Shown: in pieces, positions 27,289 to 35,464 of the stretch
Numbering within the stretch: position 1 is the stretch's first letter
Layout of the letters: every line of letters starts with the position of its first letter
Assembly (NCBI GenBank): GCA_029821755.1
Contig: JALGSV010000004.1
Span: 186,001 to 250,000 of the forward strand
Length of the DNA stretch: 64,000 bases
Direction of reading: 5' to 3'
DNA from: Candidatus Zipacnadum vermilionense
GTDB taxonomy: Bacteria > Armatimonadota > Zipacnadia > Zipacnadales > Zipacnadaceae
The notes under the pieces: model-generated
What the model was told of the DNA's origin: nothing
The model's input: the letters and a program-made list of their open reading frames with translations, nothing else
Databases searched by the model: none
Translations under genes and position numbers: made by a program

Positions 27289-27927
27289 ATGTCGGGTGCG
27301 AAGTACTACCGCCACCCTGGGGCCATCATCCGGGGAGCCAGCCGCCGCCGCTGGCCTGTCTGGCAGTGGGCGCTACTGGGCACAGGGGGGCTGCTACTGG
27401 CGCTGGTGACGCTGGCGCTGATCCCGCCAGAAGCGCTGACCTCTCGGGGCCAGCACAGGGAGGGCGGGCTGGAGAAGGGGCTGGAGGTGCTCCTTCTGGA
27501 CCTAGAGCGGGCGCGACTGGCCCCGGGACCGGCGCCACCAGCCGTGCGCATCGCCGTCTCCGACGCCGACCTGAACGCGTACCTGGCCGCAAACGGCGGA
27601 GGCTGGCGCTCGCCCCGTGCGTTGCGCAGTCCCCTAGTCGCCTTTGGTACGGGACAGATAACGGTGACGGTGCGAGCGCGGCTGGCCTTCCTCTCGGTGC
27701 CACTGACGGCGGAGGTCATGCCTATAGCCAACGATGGTCGGCTGCGAGTGCGGGTGAAACGACTAAGAGTAGGGCTGCTACCGGCGCCCGGTAAATATCG
27801 CCAGAGCCTGGCCGAGCGGGCGCAGAACGCGGTCAATAGTGGCCTACACGAGACCGATTTCCGGCTGGAGGAATTGGAGATCACGCCGGGGCAGATGGCA
27901 GTGACGCTGCGGCCGCCGCCGCGGTGA
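27289..27927 (+). CDS. Membrane-anchored protein of unknown function
   Basis: 212 residues. A basic N-terminus is followed by one membrane helix (WALLGTGGLLLALVTLALI, near 24-42). The remainder is predicted to lie outside the cytoplasm and is rich in beta strands (IAVSDADLNAYLA, GQITVTVRARLAFLSVPL, LRVRVKRLRVG, MAVTLRPP). The alternation of short strands with a single helix recalls LptC- or DUF2993/DUF2140-like lipid-contacting folds, but I cannot assign it. GGGAG lies 8 nt before ATG 27289; a GTG three codons earlier is possible. It is divergent from the histidine kinase. Confidence 0.65.
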   Translation: MSGAKYYRHPGAIIRGASRRRWPVWQWALLGTGGLLLALVTLALIPPEALTSRGQHREGGLEKGLEVLLLDLERARLAPGPAPPAVRIAVSDADLNAYLAANGGGWRSPRALRSPLVAFGTGQITVTVRARLAFLSVPLTAEVMPIANDGRLRVRVKRLRVGLLPAPGKYRQSLAERAQNAVNSGLHETDFRLEELEITPGQMAVTLRPPPR

Positions 27928-27975
27928 GGAGGCCTACTGACCTTCGCATATTTGCATGTATGCCGCTGGCCGCGG

Positions 27976-28022
27976 AGCCCCACCCCCCAACCCCCTCTCC
28001 TGGCAGGAGAGGGGGAGCAGAG
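27976..28022. repeat. Family B palindrome
   Basis: AGCCCCACCCCCCAACC leads into CCCTCTCC TGGCA GGAGAGGGGG. It lies between the convergent ends of the membrane-anchored unknown and mtaB. Confidence 0.75.
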
Positions 28023-28072
28023 CGGACAGGAAGTCGGGGCATGCTGCTGGGGCAGGTCTGCAGCGCACGGTG

Positions 28073-29404
28073 TCAGGGATCGGCGAGCCCACCGCACAGG
28101 CACGCCCCGGTCGCGCCGGTAATGTGTACCGTCAAGATGCCACCCGACGGCAGCGCTGCCGGCAGGTCCACGTGTAGATAGTTGTCGGTGAGGCCGTACC
28201 GGCGGCCGTTTGCCCCCGTCTCCAGCACAACCTCCAGCCTCTCCCCCACCTGCGCCGCGGCGAACTCAGCCCGCTTGTGGTCGGAGAGGGCGCGGAGCAC
28301 GTGATTGCGCTCCTTTCTCACTTGACCCGGAACCTGGTTCGGCATCTCCGCGGCCGGGGTGTCGGGCCGGGGCGAAAAGGTGAAAACGTGCAGGTAGGCC
28401 ACGGGCAAGGCCTCCAGGAAGCGTCGGGTCTCCTCAAACTCCTCCTCCGTCTCGCCCGGGAAGCCCACGATGACATCAGCGCCCACGGCCAGGCCCGGCT
28501 GCCGTCGACGCAGGTCGGTGACGAGTGCGGCGTAGTCCTCGGCGGCGTAGGGGCGGCGCATGCGGCGCAGGACGCTTTCCGATCCGCTCTGCAAGGGGAG
28601 GTGAAGGTGGCGGCAGACCTTGCCTTGGCTGGGGAGGTCATCGGAAGACAGGGCATGGCCCCCCGCTACTACCAGCTCGGACAGCGCAGGGGTCACCTCC
28701 AGTGGCTCCAGAGAGGACAGGCGCAGCCGGCCCACCTCGGGCAGGTCGCATAGTTGCTGCACCAGCCCGGCCAGGCCCGTCTCCCCCGCCAGGTCCCGCC
28801 CGTAGCGGCCCAGGTGGGTCCCGATGAGCACCATTTCCGGATGGCGCGCGGCGAGGAGCCGTACCTGCTCGACAACCTGCGCAGCGGGCACGCTCCGCTC
28901 GGGACCGCGGGCACGGGAGATGATGCAGTAGGTACAGCCACCCGCGCAGCCCTCTTGCACTTTGACGAAGGCCCGGGTGTGGCCGCGAAATTCGCGCAGG
29001 AGGGGATCGTCGTGGTCGCAGGAGGGGACGGGAGGGGGGCGGCCGAGGGCGGCGTCGATGAGGTCGGGGAGGGCGGACTTGTCGCGGTTGCCGATCAAGA
29101 GATCAGCCAACTTGCGCTCTGCCAGGTCCTCACGGCCCACCTCGACGTAGCAGCCGGTCAGGACGACGCAGGCCTGCGGGTTACGCGCTTTGGCGCCGCG
29201 GGCCAGGCGGCGGCACTCCCGGTCGGTACGGGAGGTAACGGTGCAGGAGTTGAGGATGTAGACGTCGGCTGGCTCGCCGAAGTCCACGATCCGGTAGCCC
29301 CGGTCCTCCAGTTCCTGGCGCAGCAATTCCGCCTCGAACTGATTCAGCTTGCAGCCGACGCTGTGCAGGGCGGCGCGGGGTTGAGGGTGCTTGTCCTCCG
29401 TCAT
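28073..29404 (-). CDS. mtaB: tRNA threonylcarbamoyladenosine methylthiotransferase MtaB
   Basis: Radical-SAM enzyme that adds a methylthio group to t6A37 of ANN-decoding tRNAs, 443 residues. The N-terminal UPF0004 domain has its three cluster cysteines in SVGCKLNQFEAE, LNSCTVTS and LTGCYVEV. The radical-SAM triad is CAGGCTYC. HLHLPLQSGS and VIVGFPGETEEEF are family motifs; a TRAM-like domain ends the protein. Compared with the usual spacing there is an extra stretch of about 15 residues (GGHALSSDDLPSQGK) just before the VCRHLHLPLQ motif. The upstream region carries two family A repeats. Confidence 0.92.
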   Translation of the reverse strand: MTEDKHPQPRAALHSVGCKLNQFEAELLRQELEDRGYRIVDFGEPADVYILNSCTVTSRTDRECRRLARGAKARNPQACVVLTGCYVEVGREDLAERKLADLLIGNRDKSALPDLIDAALGRPPPVPSCDHDDPLLREFRGHTRAFVKVQEGCAGGCTYCIISRARGPERSVPAAQVVEQVRLLAARHPEMVLIGTHLGRYGRDLAGETGLAGLVQQLCDLPEVGRLRLSSLEPLEVTPALSELVVAGGHALSSDDLPSQGKVCRHLHLPLQSGSESVLRRMRRPYAAEDYAALVTDLRRRQPGLAVGADVIVGFPGETEEEFEETRRFLEALPVAYLHVFTFSPRPDTPAAEMPNQVPGQVRKERNHVLRALSDHKRAEFAAAQVGERLEVVLETGANGRRYGLTDNYLHVDLPAALPSGGILTVHITGATGACLCGGLADP

Positions 29405-29425
29405 AGTTCAGCCGGGTGATCCGTT

Positions 29426-29505
29426 CCGCGTGGGGCGGGCTTTCCAGCCCGCCCTTTGCGACATGGTGGTCAGCCCTGGGCGGGCTAGAAAGCCCGCCCC
29501 ACGGG
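29426..29505. repeat. Two family A palindromes in opposite orientations
   Basis: 29426-29453 is CCGCGTGGGGCGGGCTTTCC followed by AGCCCGCCC. 29478-29505 is GGGCGGGCTAGAAAGCCCGC followed by CCCACGG. They form a divergent pair in the gap between the URO-D-family gene and mtaB. A partial third tail (CCGCCCCACGGG) lies at 29511-29522. Confidence 0.8.
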
Positions 29506-29551
29506 GAGATCCGCCCCACGGGAGCACTAGAAGTCTTCCACCGCCGCCCCT

Positions 29552-30586
29552 TCAGATGCCCTCCAGCGCCTCCTGGATGGCGGCGAAGTTGACAGCGGCG
29601 ACGTCGGGGGGGACGTCCTCAGAGATCTCGAAAGCCAGCCGTCGGGGCTCCGGGACCTCGGCCACCAGCTCGTGGACGCGCTGTTTGATCTGCTCAGGCT
29701 CGGCCAGATGGCCGGAGGGCGGATAGTTCACCCAGAGCACCTTAGGCGCCCAGGCCTGCCAGGCCTCGTGCAGCGAGATGTTGCCGTTAGGAGGTGGGGT
29801 GAAGCTCTCTATCACGTCAAGGGGCGTCTCGGCGATAAGCTCCGCCAGGGAGCCCAGGTGGCCGTCGAAGTGGGCGATGAGCAGCTTGTGATGCGGGTGC
29901 AGCGCGTCGGCCAAGGCCTCGTAGTACGGCTGGGCGTAGCGTCGGTACAGTTCCGGCCCCAGGATGTCGGCGGTCAGGTTGTCGGGGGCCCAGATGAACT
30001 CGGCGTCGCTACGGGCCACGATCTCCCAGTGCTCCGTCTGCTTGCGGGTCATGGCGCTGATCATGCGATCCAACCTATCCCGGTCGTCGGCGAGCAGATA
30101 GCAGAGCTGCTCGATGTCGCCGAACTCGATCCACAGGCGCTGGAAGGGCATGCGCTCCACCGGAGCCATGGTGAGGCCTTGCTCGCCTATCTGCCCGTCG
30201 GCGTCGTCGAAGGCTTCCAGCGTCGGCACGTAATGGGTGTCCTCGATGAGGTACTGCACCACCTGCCAGTCCTCGGGGCGCTTGACCAGGTGCTCCATCG
30301 TCCACATGCTGCCGTAGCCCGATTCGGTGCTACGGCGCTGGGCGAGGTCGCCTACGGGGGTGTGGTAGGTGGTCAGGTCGCCGCCGTCGGCGAGCGGCTC
30401 GGTCTTCACTTCGACCGAGGAGTACTCCACCCCCCAGGGCCGGGCCATGTTGATCGTGCCCATGCCCTCAATCTCCCGCAGCGCCTCCCCGGCCGGGCCG
30501 TTGAAGAAGCCGCCGTAGATGGCGAAGGGGATCTGCTCCACCGTCTCCCCGCGCAGGGCCGCCTCAAGGTTCTCGCGGATGGTCAT
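29552..30586 (-). CDS. Uroporphyrinogen decarboxylase (URO-D)-family protein, possible corrinoid/C1 methyltransferase
   Basis: 344 residues with the URO-D TIM-barrel pattern: MTIRENLEAALRGE at the N-terminus (nRexxalxgexpdrvP), then DAEFIWAPDNLTADILGPEL, HFDGHLGSLAELIAET, DVIESFTPPPNGNISLHEAW and ISEDVPPDV at the end. The Arg-rich N-terminal motifs needed by true heme enzyme HemE are not evident. It is therefore more likely one of the MtaA/CmuA-like methyltransferase relatives; the substrate is unknown. AAGGAG lies 8 nt before ATG 30586, and the start overlaps the stop of the focA-like gene as ATGA. Confidence 0.75.
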   Translation of the reverse strand: MTIRENLEAALRGETVEQIPFAIYGGFFNGPAGEALREIEGMGTINMARPWGVEYSSVEVKTEPLADGGDLTTYHTPVGDLAQRRSTESGYGSMWTMEHLVKRPEDWQVVQYLIEDTHYVPTLEAFDDADGQIGEQGLTMAPVERMPFQRLWIEFGDIEQLCYLLADDRDRLDRMISAMTRKQTEHWEIVARSDAEFIWAPDNLTADILGPELYRRYAQPYYEALADALHPHHKLLIAHFDGHLGSLAELIAETPLDVIESFTPPPNGNISLHEAWQAWAPKVLWVNYPPSGHLAEPEQIKQRVHELVAEVPEPRRLAFEISEDVPPDVAAVNFAAIQEALEGI

Positions 30587-31467
30587 TCGCAACGCTCCTT
30601 GGCGGCGAGACGCTCTCGCCGATGTTCGGGGAGGATATAGGCCGCCCAGTAGACGGCGCCTACCATCACGGCGCCGCCGATGATGTTGCCGATAGTCGCT
30701 GGGATCAGGTTGTTAAGGATGAACCGGTCCCAGGTCAGGCCCACCAAGGGCTTGCCCACGACCGCCATGACCCCCGGGTCAAGACTGGCGAAGATGCCGG
30801 CGGGGATCAGGTACATATTGGCGACACAGTGCTCAAAGCCGCAAGCGACGAAGGCGGTGATGGGGAAGATGATCGCCAGGATGCGATCGGTGGTGCTGCG
30901 GGCGGAGTAGCACAGCCAGACGGCTAAGCAGACCAGGGCGTTACACATTATGCCGCGGGCCAGGACCGCGGTCCAGGGGAGCGATAGTTTGCCCACGGCG
31001 ATGGCGGCGGCCTGCGCCCCGACGGCGCAGTCGCTCAGTGCATTCTGCTGGGTCATGAGCACAATCCCGGCTATGCCGAGGGAGCCGATGAAGTTGCCCA
31101 CGTAGACGATAGCCCAGTTGCGCAGCAGCTTGCCGAAAGTGACCCGGCCACTGAGCCAGGCCATGACAATGAGGTTGTTGCCGGTGAACAACTCGGCGCC
31201 GCCCACCACCACCAGGATCAGGCCGAGGCTGAAGGCCAGGCCTCCCACCAGTTTGGCCATGCCAAAACCCAGGCCGTTGGAGGTGGATACGATGGTGTAG
31301 AAATCCGAGCCCATCGCGATGTAGGCGCCGGCCAGAATGCCGAGAATCAAGGTGCCCAGGAAGGGAAGCTTGCTCTTGCTTTCGCCGGCGGCCAGCGCAC
31401 GCTTGGCGATCTCCGGACCGCAGTAGGCGTCTAGATGTACGATGGGCGTTTCCGAGGTGGTGCTCAT
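30583..31467 (-). CDS. Formate/nitrite transporter (FNT) family channel
   Basis: 294 residues with six membrane helices. Hallmarks are ILAGAYIAMGSDFYTIV (helix 1), GAELFTGNNLIVMAW (broken helix 2) and CGFEHCVANMYLIPAG, with the central pore His. These define FocA/NirC/HSC-type pentameric channels for formate, nitrite or hydrosulfide. Which anion is carried cannot be read. It is translationally coupled (ATGA) to a URO-D-family gene, which suggests one-carbon traffic. No clear minus-strand promoter was found. Confidence 0.9.
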   Translation of the reverse strand: MSTTSETPIVHLDAYCGPEIAKRALAAGESKSKLPFLGTLILGILAGAYIAMGSDFYTIVSTSNGLGFGMAKLVGGLAFSLGLILVVVGGAELFTGNNLIVMAWLSGRVTFGKLLRNWAIVYVGNFIGSLGIAGIVLMTQQNALSDCAVGAQAAAIAVGKLSLPWTAVLARGIMCNALVCLAVWLCYSARSTTDRILAIIFPITAFVACGFEHCVANMYLIPAGIFASLDPGVMAVVGKPLVGLTWDRFILNNLIPATIGNIIGGAVMVGAVYWAAYILPEHRRERLAAKERCE

Positions 31468-31491
31468 CAGGCAGGGCCTCCCGGTACGACC

Positions 31492-31520
31492 TTGTCCGGT
31501 CGCGGAAGAGGTGCTATACT
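31492..31520 (+). promoter_or_regulatory. Sigma70-like promoter pointing away from focA, with no plus-strand gene
   Basis: Plus strand TTGTCC (31492-31497), 17-nt spacer, TATACT (31515-31520), the same form as the murA promoter. A transcript from about 31527 would run at once into the strong hairpin at 31544-31569 and then antisense to rpmB. It may be chance, or the promoter of a very short RNA. Confidence 0.35.
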
Positions 31521-31529
31521 TCGTGCGGT

Positions 31530-31569
31530 CGCGTTAAAGAGAAGGGGCAGCCGCAGTGCCGGCTGCCCC
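31530..31569 (-). terminator. Terminator of rpmB
   Basis: Perfect 10-bp stem GGGGCAGCCG (31544-31553) with CGGCTGCCCC (31560-31569), 6-nt loop. On the minus strand it is followed by TTCTCTTTAACGC. It lies 33 nt after the rpmB stop. Confidence 0.75.
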
Positions 31570-31602
31570 TCGCGCTAATCCAGTCGGTACGGCCTCCGCT
31601 GC

Positions 31603-31794
31603 CTAGAGTGCGCGCTGGACCTTGCCCGCCTTCAGGCACGAGGTACACACGCGCATCCGGCGGGTCCCGTGGGGAGTCTGGGCGCGGACGGGCTGCAGAT
31701 TGGGCAACCAGCGTCGCTTGGTGTGCCGGTAGGAATTACTGACTTTGTAGCCGCTGGAGGGCTGCTTACCGCATACTTCGCAAACCTTTGCCAT
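31603..31794 (-). CDS. rpmB: 50S ribosomal protein L28, zinc-binding (C+) form
   Basis: 63 residues from [20 protein letters not shown], 9 nt after [26 protein letters not shown] and the C-terminal [12 protein letters not shown] are characteristic. Both CxxC pairs (CEVC and CTSC) are present, so this is the zinc-ribbon version. It is monocistronic: own promoter at 31864-31892 and terminator at 31530-31569. Confidence 0.95.
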   Translation of the reverse strand: MAKVCEVCGKQPSSGYKVSNSYRHTKRRWLPNLQPVRAQTPHGTRRMRVCTSCLKAGKVQRAL

Positions 31795-31863
31795 TTTACC
31801 TGTCTCCTTCACCATAAAACGGCGCACACCGGCGCCGCCTGAGGGGTCACGTTAACTGGTCCG

Positions 31864-31892
31864 ATGATAGCACAAAGCTGCCAGTGAAGCAA
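31864..31892 (-). promoter_or_regulatory. Predicted promoter of rpmB
   Basis: Minus strand TTGCTT (31892-31887), 17-nt spacer, TATCAT (31869-31864). The start would be near 31857, giving a leader of about 63 nt. The leader contains the palindromic stretch GGCGCACACCGGCGCC (31821-31836 region). Confidence 0.5.
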
Positions 31893-31970
31893 GAGCCCGC
31901 GGGGACGCGCGTCGGCGCCACCCGGAGCCGATGTCGCCTCGCTGGTGATCCCAGGTCATACCCATTCCCT

Positions 31971-32813
31971 ATGGTCACGCCGCTGCAGCCTGAGTTCTCT
32001 CCTCCCCCGCCGGCTCGTCCTCCGGTCCCCAGGATCGGCGGCACGGCTATGCCCGGGGGCGTGCACTTCTCCAGCGGCAACTACGGTACCGGCCCCAACT
32101 ACCTGCTATTCCTCACCGGCGTGGTCATCATGGCCCTGGGCGCCCTCGCTATGGCTCTGGCCTATGTCCTCATCTGGCTAGCCGGGCACTTCAGCGGCCT
32201 GCCACTCTCGGATGCCTTCCAAGGCCTGGCGAATCCCGGCGACGTGCCCTATAGGGTTCTGGTGCAGATTGGGCTCAATCTGGTGGTCTTCCTGTCCTTC
32301 CTGGTGGTGCTACGCGTCTCGCCGCTGGCGGGCTACCACGGCGCGGAACACAAGGTGGTGCACTGCCTGGAGCTTTACGGTGTGCTGGACTACGACCTGG
32401 TCTGGACCTGCCCCCGGGCGCACAAGCGCTGCGGGACGACGCTACTGGCCGGCTTCCTGCCCATACCTTTCGTGGCCGTGCCGCTGTTGAGTGTGCCGGT
32501 CTATGGCGCACCCGCAGCGCTCGCGGTTGTTGCCGTGGGCTGGTTCACGCGCTTCCAGGTGGGGGCGCTGATCCAACAGATCTTCACCACCAAGGAACCG
32601 ACACCGCGCCAGATGGCCACCGCCCTGCGCGCGGCTGAGCGACTGCTGGAGCGTTGGCGCCGCGATCCCTCCCGGCGGGTGCCGCTGTGGCACGGCCTGT
32701 GGGCGCGGGGTTTCCCGCAGATGATTGCCGGAGTGATCGTCGCCGTCCAAGTGCTCAACTGGCTGCAACTGCAGTTGCCGTTCTGGATGGACTTCGGTCA
32801 CGTGCTGCGATAA
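31971..32813 (+). CDS. DUF1385 family membrane protein (YqhQ-like)
   Basis: 280 residues. After a Pro-rich N-terminus and SSGNYGTGPNY come several membrane helices (about 45-70, 95-115, 165-190, 255-275). The family blocks GYHGAEHKVVHCLE, TCPRAHKRCGTTLL and IFTTKEPTPRQMATALRA are clear. The His, Glu and Cys in these blocks look like a metal site. The biochemical role of DUF1385/YqhQ is unknown. The start (ATG 31971) has no good ribosome site; a second ATG lies at 32049. It lies 15 nt before argS. Confidence 0.82.
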   Translation: MVTPLQPEFSPPPPARPPVPRIGGTAMPGGVHFSSGNYGTGPNYLLFLTGVVIMALGALAMALAYVLIWLAGHFSGLPLSDAFQGLANPGDVPYRVLVQIGLNLVVFLSFLVVLRVSPLAGYHGAEHKVVHCLELYGVLDYDLVWTCPRAHKRCGTTLLAGFLPIPFVAVPLLSVPVYGAPAALAVVAVGWFTRFQVGALIQQIFTTKEPTPRQMATALRAAERLLERWRRDPSRRVPLWHGLWARGFPQMIAGVIVAVQVLNWLQLQLPFWMDFGHVLR

Positions 32814-32828
32814 GAGGATATTATTGAT

Positions 32829-34538
32829 ATGCCGATGCGCCGCTTTCAAGAGGCCCTGCTGGGCCAGGTGCGACAGACCTTTCCCGAACTAGCAGAGATC
32901 CCCGAGCAGATACTCACCGTGCCGCCGGACCCGGCGATGGGGGACCTGTGCCTGCAGGCCTTTCCCCTGGCCAAGGCCCTGCGTCGGCCGCCCCAGCAGA
33001 TCGCCGAGGAAATTGCCACCGGGGCCGCTGGCCTGCCTGGCTTTAGCAAGGTGGACCAGCAGGGGCCGTATGTGAACTTCTTCCTCGACCCTGTGGCGCT
33101 GGCGAAAGCGGTGCTGGGCGAGGCAGCCGAGCGGGGGGAGGCCTACGGCAACCCGGAGCTCGGTGCGGGGCAGACCGTGGTGGTTGACTACTCCTCCCCC
33201 AACATCGCCAAGCCCTTCGGCATCGGCCACCTGCGCTCAACCGTGATCGGCGCCGCCCTGTACCGACTCTACCGGGCCACGGGGTACCGGGTGGTCGGCA
33301 TCAACCACCTGGGGGATTGGGGGACGCAGTTCGGGCTGCTGCTCGCGGCTTGCGAGGATGAGGGCGATGAGGCGGCGCTGGAAGCCGATCCAGTGGAGTA
33401 CTGCTATCGGCTGTACGTGGATTACTCCAAGCGCCGGGACCACGACGTCACCATCGCTGACAGGGCGCGGCAGTGGTTCAAGCGCCTGGAGGCGGGCGAC
33501 CAGGCGGCGGTGGTTCTCTGGACGCGCATTCGGGAGCTAAGCCTGCGCGAGTTTGACCAGGTTTACGGCCGGCTGGGGGTCAGCTTTGACTACGTTCGGG
33601 GCGAAAGCTACTACAATCAGCGCCTAGAGGCGACGCTGGAGGTGGTCCGGGAGGCCGGACTGCTCCAGGAGGACGCGGGCGCGCTGATCGTGGACTTGTC
33701 AGACCTGGACATGCCGCCGGGCTTGCTGGCCAAGTCGGATGGGGCGAGCACCTACCTGTTGCGGGACCTGGCCGCCGCCATGTCCCGGGCGGAGGACTTC
33801 AGCTTCGACCGCTGTCTGTACGTCATCGGCTCGCCTCAGGCTCTGCACATGCAGCAGTTGCGGGCGGTGCTGGCCAAGCTTGGCTGCCCCTGGGCCGAGG
33901 GAATGGTGCATGTCAACTTTGGGCACATTCTGGGCATGAAAACGCGCGAAGGCAACCTGATCTTCCTCAACCAGGTGCTGGATGAGGCTGCACAACGTTC
34001 GCGGGCCAAAGTTGAGGAAAACCAACAGCGGGGCTGGACGGAGGGAGACATAGATGTCCTGGCGATTGCTGAGGCTGTCGGCCTGGGCGCTATCATCTTC
34101 AACGATCTCAAGCAGAACCGCGTCCACGACATTACCTTCGACTGGGACCGGATGCTCAACTTTGACGGAGATAGCGGCCCATACCTGCAGTACGCCTATT
34201 CGCGTACCGGCGGGATCTTGCGTAAGGGCGAGTGCGAGGTCGTGGCGGAGTACGACGCCGGGGCATTCGCCCAGGCCTCGGAGCACGATCGGGCGCTACT
34301 GGTGGCCCTGGCGAACATGTCGCTAGCCGTCGAGCGGTCGGTGGTGGACAACGCGCCGCATCACCTGTGCCAGTATCTGCTGGAACTGGCGACGATGTTC
34401 AGCCGCTGGTATACCAATCACCAGGTGCTGGGGAGCGGGGAGTGGGAGGCGCCGCGACTAGCCGTGGTGCACGCAGTGCGGCAGGCGCTGGGGAACGGCC
34501 TGCGCCTGCTGGGGATCACGCCCTTGGAGCGAATGTAG
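32829..34538 (+). CDS. argS: Arginyl-tRNA synthetase
   Basis: Class I synthetase charging tRNA-Arg, 569 residues. An N-terminal Add-1 domain (1-95) ends at KVDQQGPYVNFFL. SSPNIAKPFGIGHLRSTVIG contains the HIGH-type motif (GIGHLR), INHLGDWGTQFG follows, and GMKTREGNLIFL stands in the KMSKS-loop position, as is usual for the relaxed ArgRS loop. The C-terminal anticodon-binding domain has QYAYSRTGGIL, and NHLCQYLLELATMFSRWYTN-like residues near 515. Its last 23 nt overlap, tail to tail, a small minus-strand gene. Two tRNA-Arg genes lie about 10 kb away. Confidence 0.95.
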   Translation: MPMRRFQEALLGQVRQTFPELAEIPEQILTVPPDPAMGDLCLQAFPLAKALRRPPQQIAEEIATGAAGLPGFSKVDQQGPYVNFFLDPVALAKAVLGEAAERGEAYGNPELGAGQTVVVDYSSPNIAKPFGIGHLRSTVIGAALYRLYRATGYRVVGINHLGDWGTQFGLLLAACEDEGDEAALEADPVEYCYRLYVDYSKRRDHDVTIADRARQWFKRLEAGDQAAVVLWTRIRELSLREFDQVYGRLGVSFDYVRGESYYNQRLEATLEVVREAGLLQEDAGALIVDLSDLDMPPGLLAKSDGASTYLLRDLAAAMSRAEDFSFDRCLYVIGSPQALHMQQLRAVLAKLGCPWAEGMVHVNFGHILGMKTREGNLIFLNQVLDEAAQRSRAKVEENQQRGWTEGDIDVLAIAEAVGLGAIIFNDLKQNRVHDITFDWDRMLNFDGDSGPYLQYAYSRTGGILRKGECEVVAEYDAGAFAQASEHDRALLVALANMSLAVERSVVDNAPHHLCQYLLELATMFSRWYTNHQVLGSGEWEAPRLAVVHAVRQALGNGLRLLGITPLERM

Positions 34539-34779
34539 GCGGCGGCTTCCGGTCCTCCGTGGTCCGGGTCATAAACCGGCGTGATTCGTCCCGGATCATT
34601 TGCAGACCAAGCAGAAGCACAAGAATGGACAACCCCAGGCAACCGAGGGCGACGGCGAACATGACCAAGCTGTAGCCGCGCTGGATGCCGCCGACAATCT
34701 GCACCGCCCCCACCAGCGCGCTCATGGTGGCCACTCCTCCGCCAATGATGGTCAACCCGTAACCCCAGACTCTGCGCAT
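34516..34779 (-). CDS. Small two-helix membrane protein of unknown function
   Basis: 87 residues. Helix 1 is YGLTIIGGGVATMSALVGAV, helix 2 SLVMFAVALGCLGLSILVLL, and the rest is a charged tail. It has an excellent ribosome site (GGAGG 8 nt before ATG 34779), which supports a real gene although no family is recognised. Its 3' end overlaps that of argS by 23 nt on the opposite strand. No terminator fits between them. Confidence 0.65.
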   Translation of the reverse strand: MRRVWGYGLTIIGGGVATMSALVGAVQIVGGIQRGYSLVMFAVALGCLGLSILVLLLGLQMIRDESRRFMTRTTEDRKPPPTFAPRA

Positions 34780-34859
34780 GGTCAGGACCTCCTACACGGG
34801 GGAAAGTGCTTGCCCGTGTACATGCACTGCGCCACTGTCCCGGCAGCAAGGGACTCTCA

Positions 34860-35336
34860 TTAGCGCCTCGCCGCACGGCCCCGAGGGTAGAGCCACAGGG
34901 CCACGACGATCATACCCGTTGATACGGCCACCGGTAGCCACACCGGCGCGAACCAGGGCTGGGGGATCAGGAAGAGCACGTCGGTGGTGGTCAGGCGCGG
35001 TGGCCAGTCCAGCAGCGCCTTGAGGCCCACGTAGTAGATGATATCCCACACCCCAAAGGCCAGGAGGAAGACGCAGACCTTCTCTCGGCTACTGCGCCCG
35101 ACGGCCAGCGCCAGCGCCACCAGCATGACTATAGTCGCCGCCTCGCGGGTCTGTTCGGTGGCGATGACGAAGGAAGGAAGCTGGGCAAGTAACTGGCGGT
35201 AGTCGAGCGCCTCCGACGGCATGGGGACCATGTTCCCCAAGTGGCGGATGTACACGACGATCACGGCCTCCATGTATCCCATGGCGACCGCAAAGGCGGT
35301 GAGGGCGAGAATGCGGTTCCAGGGAAGGCGGCGCAT
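34860..35336 (-). CDS. Integral membrane protein of unknown function
   Basis: 158 residues from MRRLPWNRILALTAFAVAMG, with four predicted helices (about 8-30, 66-84, 88-108 and 125-150). YMEAVIVVYIRHLG and FGVWDIIYYVGLKALLDWP look like conserved motifs, but I cannot name the family. The GGAG 6 nt before the ATG belongs to the CACGCGGAG tail of an adjoining family A repeat. The frame reads on through the repeat to 35459, but that part is not protein-like. Confidence 0.65.
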   Translation of the reverse strand: MRRLPWNRILALTAFAVAMGYMEAVIVVYIRHLGNMVPMPSEALDYRQLLAQLPSFVIATEQTREAATIVMLVALALAVGRSSREKVCVFLLAFGVWDIIYYVGLKALLDWPPRLTTTDVLFLIPQPWFAPVWLPVAVSTGMIVVALWLYPRGRAARR

Positions 35337-35344
35337 AGTTTGCT

Positions 35345-35460
35345 CCGCGTGGGGCGGGCTTTCTAGCCCGCCAGTACGCCGACAGGAGACAACATGGGCA
35401 CGGGAACGCGGGCAGGGAAGCCCGCGCCACGCGCAGCACCGGCAAGACGCCGGTACCACC
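35345..35460. repeat. Family A pair plus a third palindrome type
   Basis: 35345-35372 is CCGCGTGGGGCGGGCTTTCT then AGCCCGCC. 35408-35434 is GCGGGCAGGGAAGCCCGC with tail GCCACGCGC. 35437-35459 holds ACCGGCAAGACGCCGGTACC, a different short palindrome that on the minus strand begins 5 nt after the valS stop TAG. The three fill the gap from valS to the downstream membrane protein. Confidence 0.75.
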
Positions 35461-35464
35461 GGGT

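Noticed and set aside
29552-30586. Heme biosynthesis gene hemE
   Set aside because: The N-terminal substrate-binding motifs of true uroporphyrinogen decarboxylase are not evident and no heme genes are nearby.
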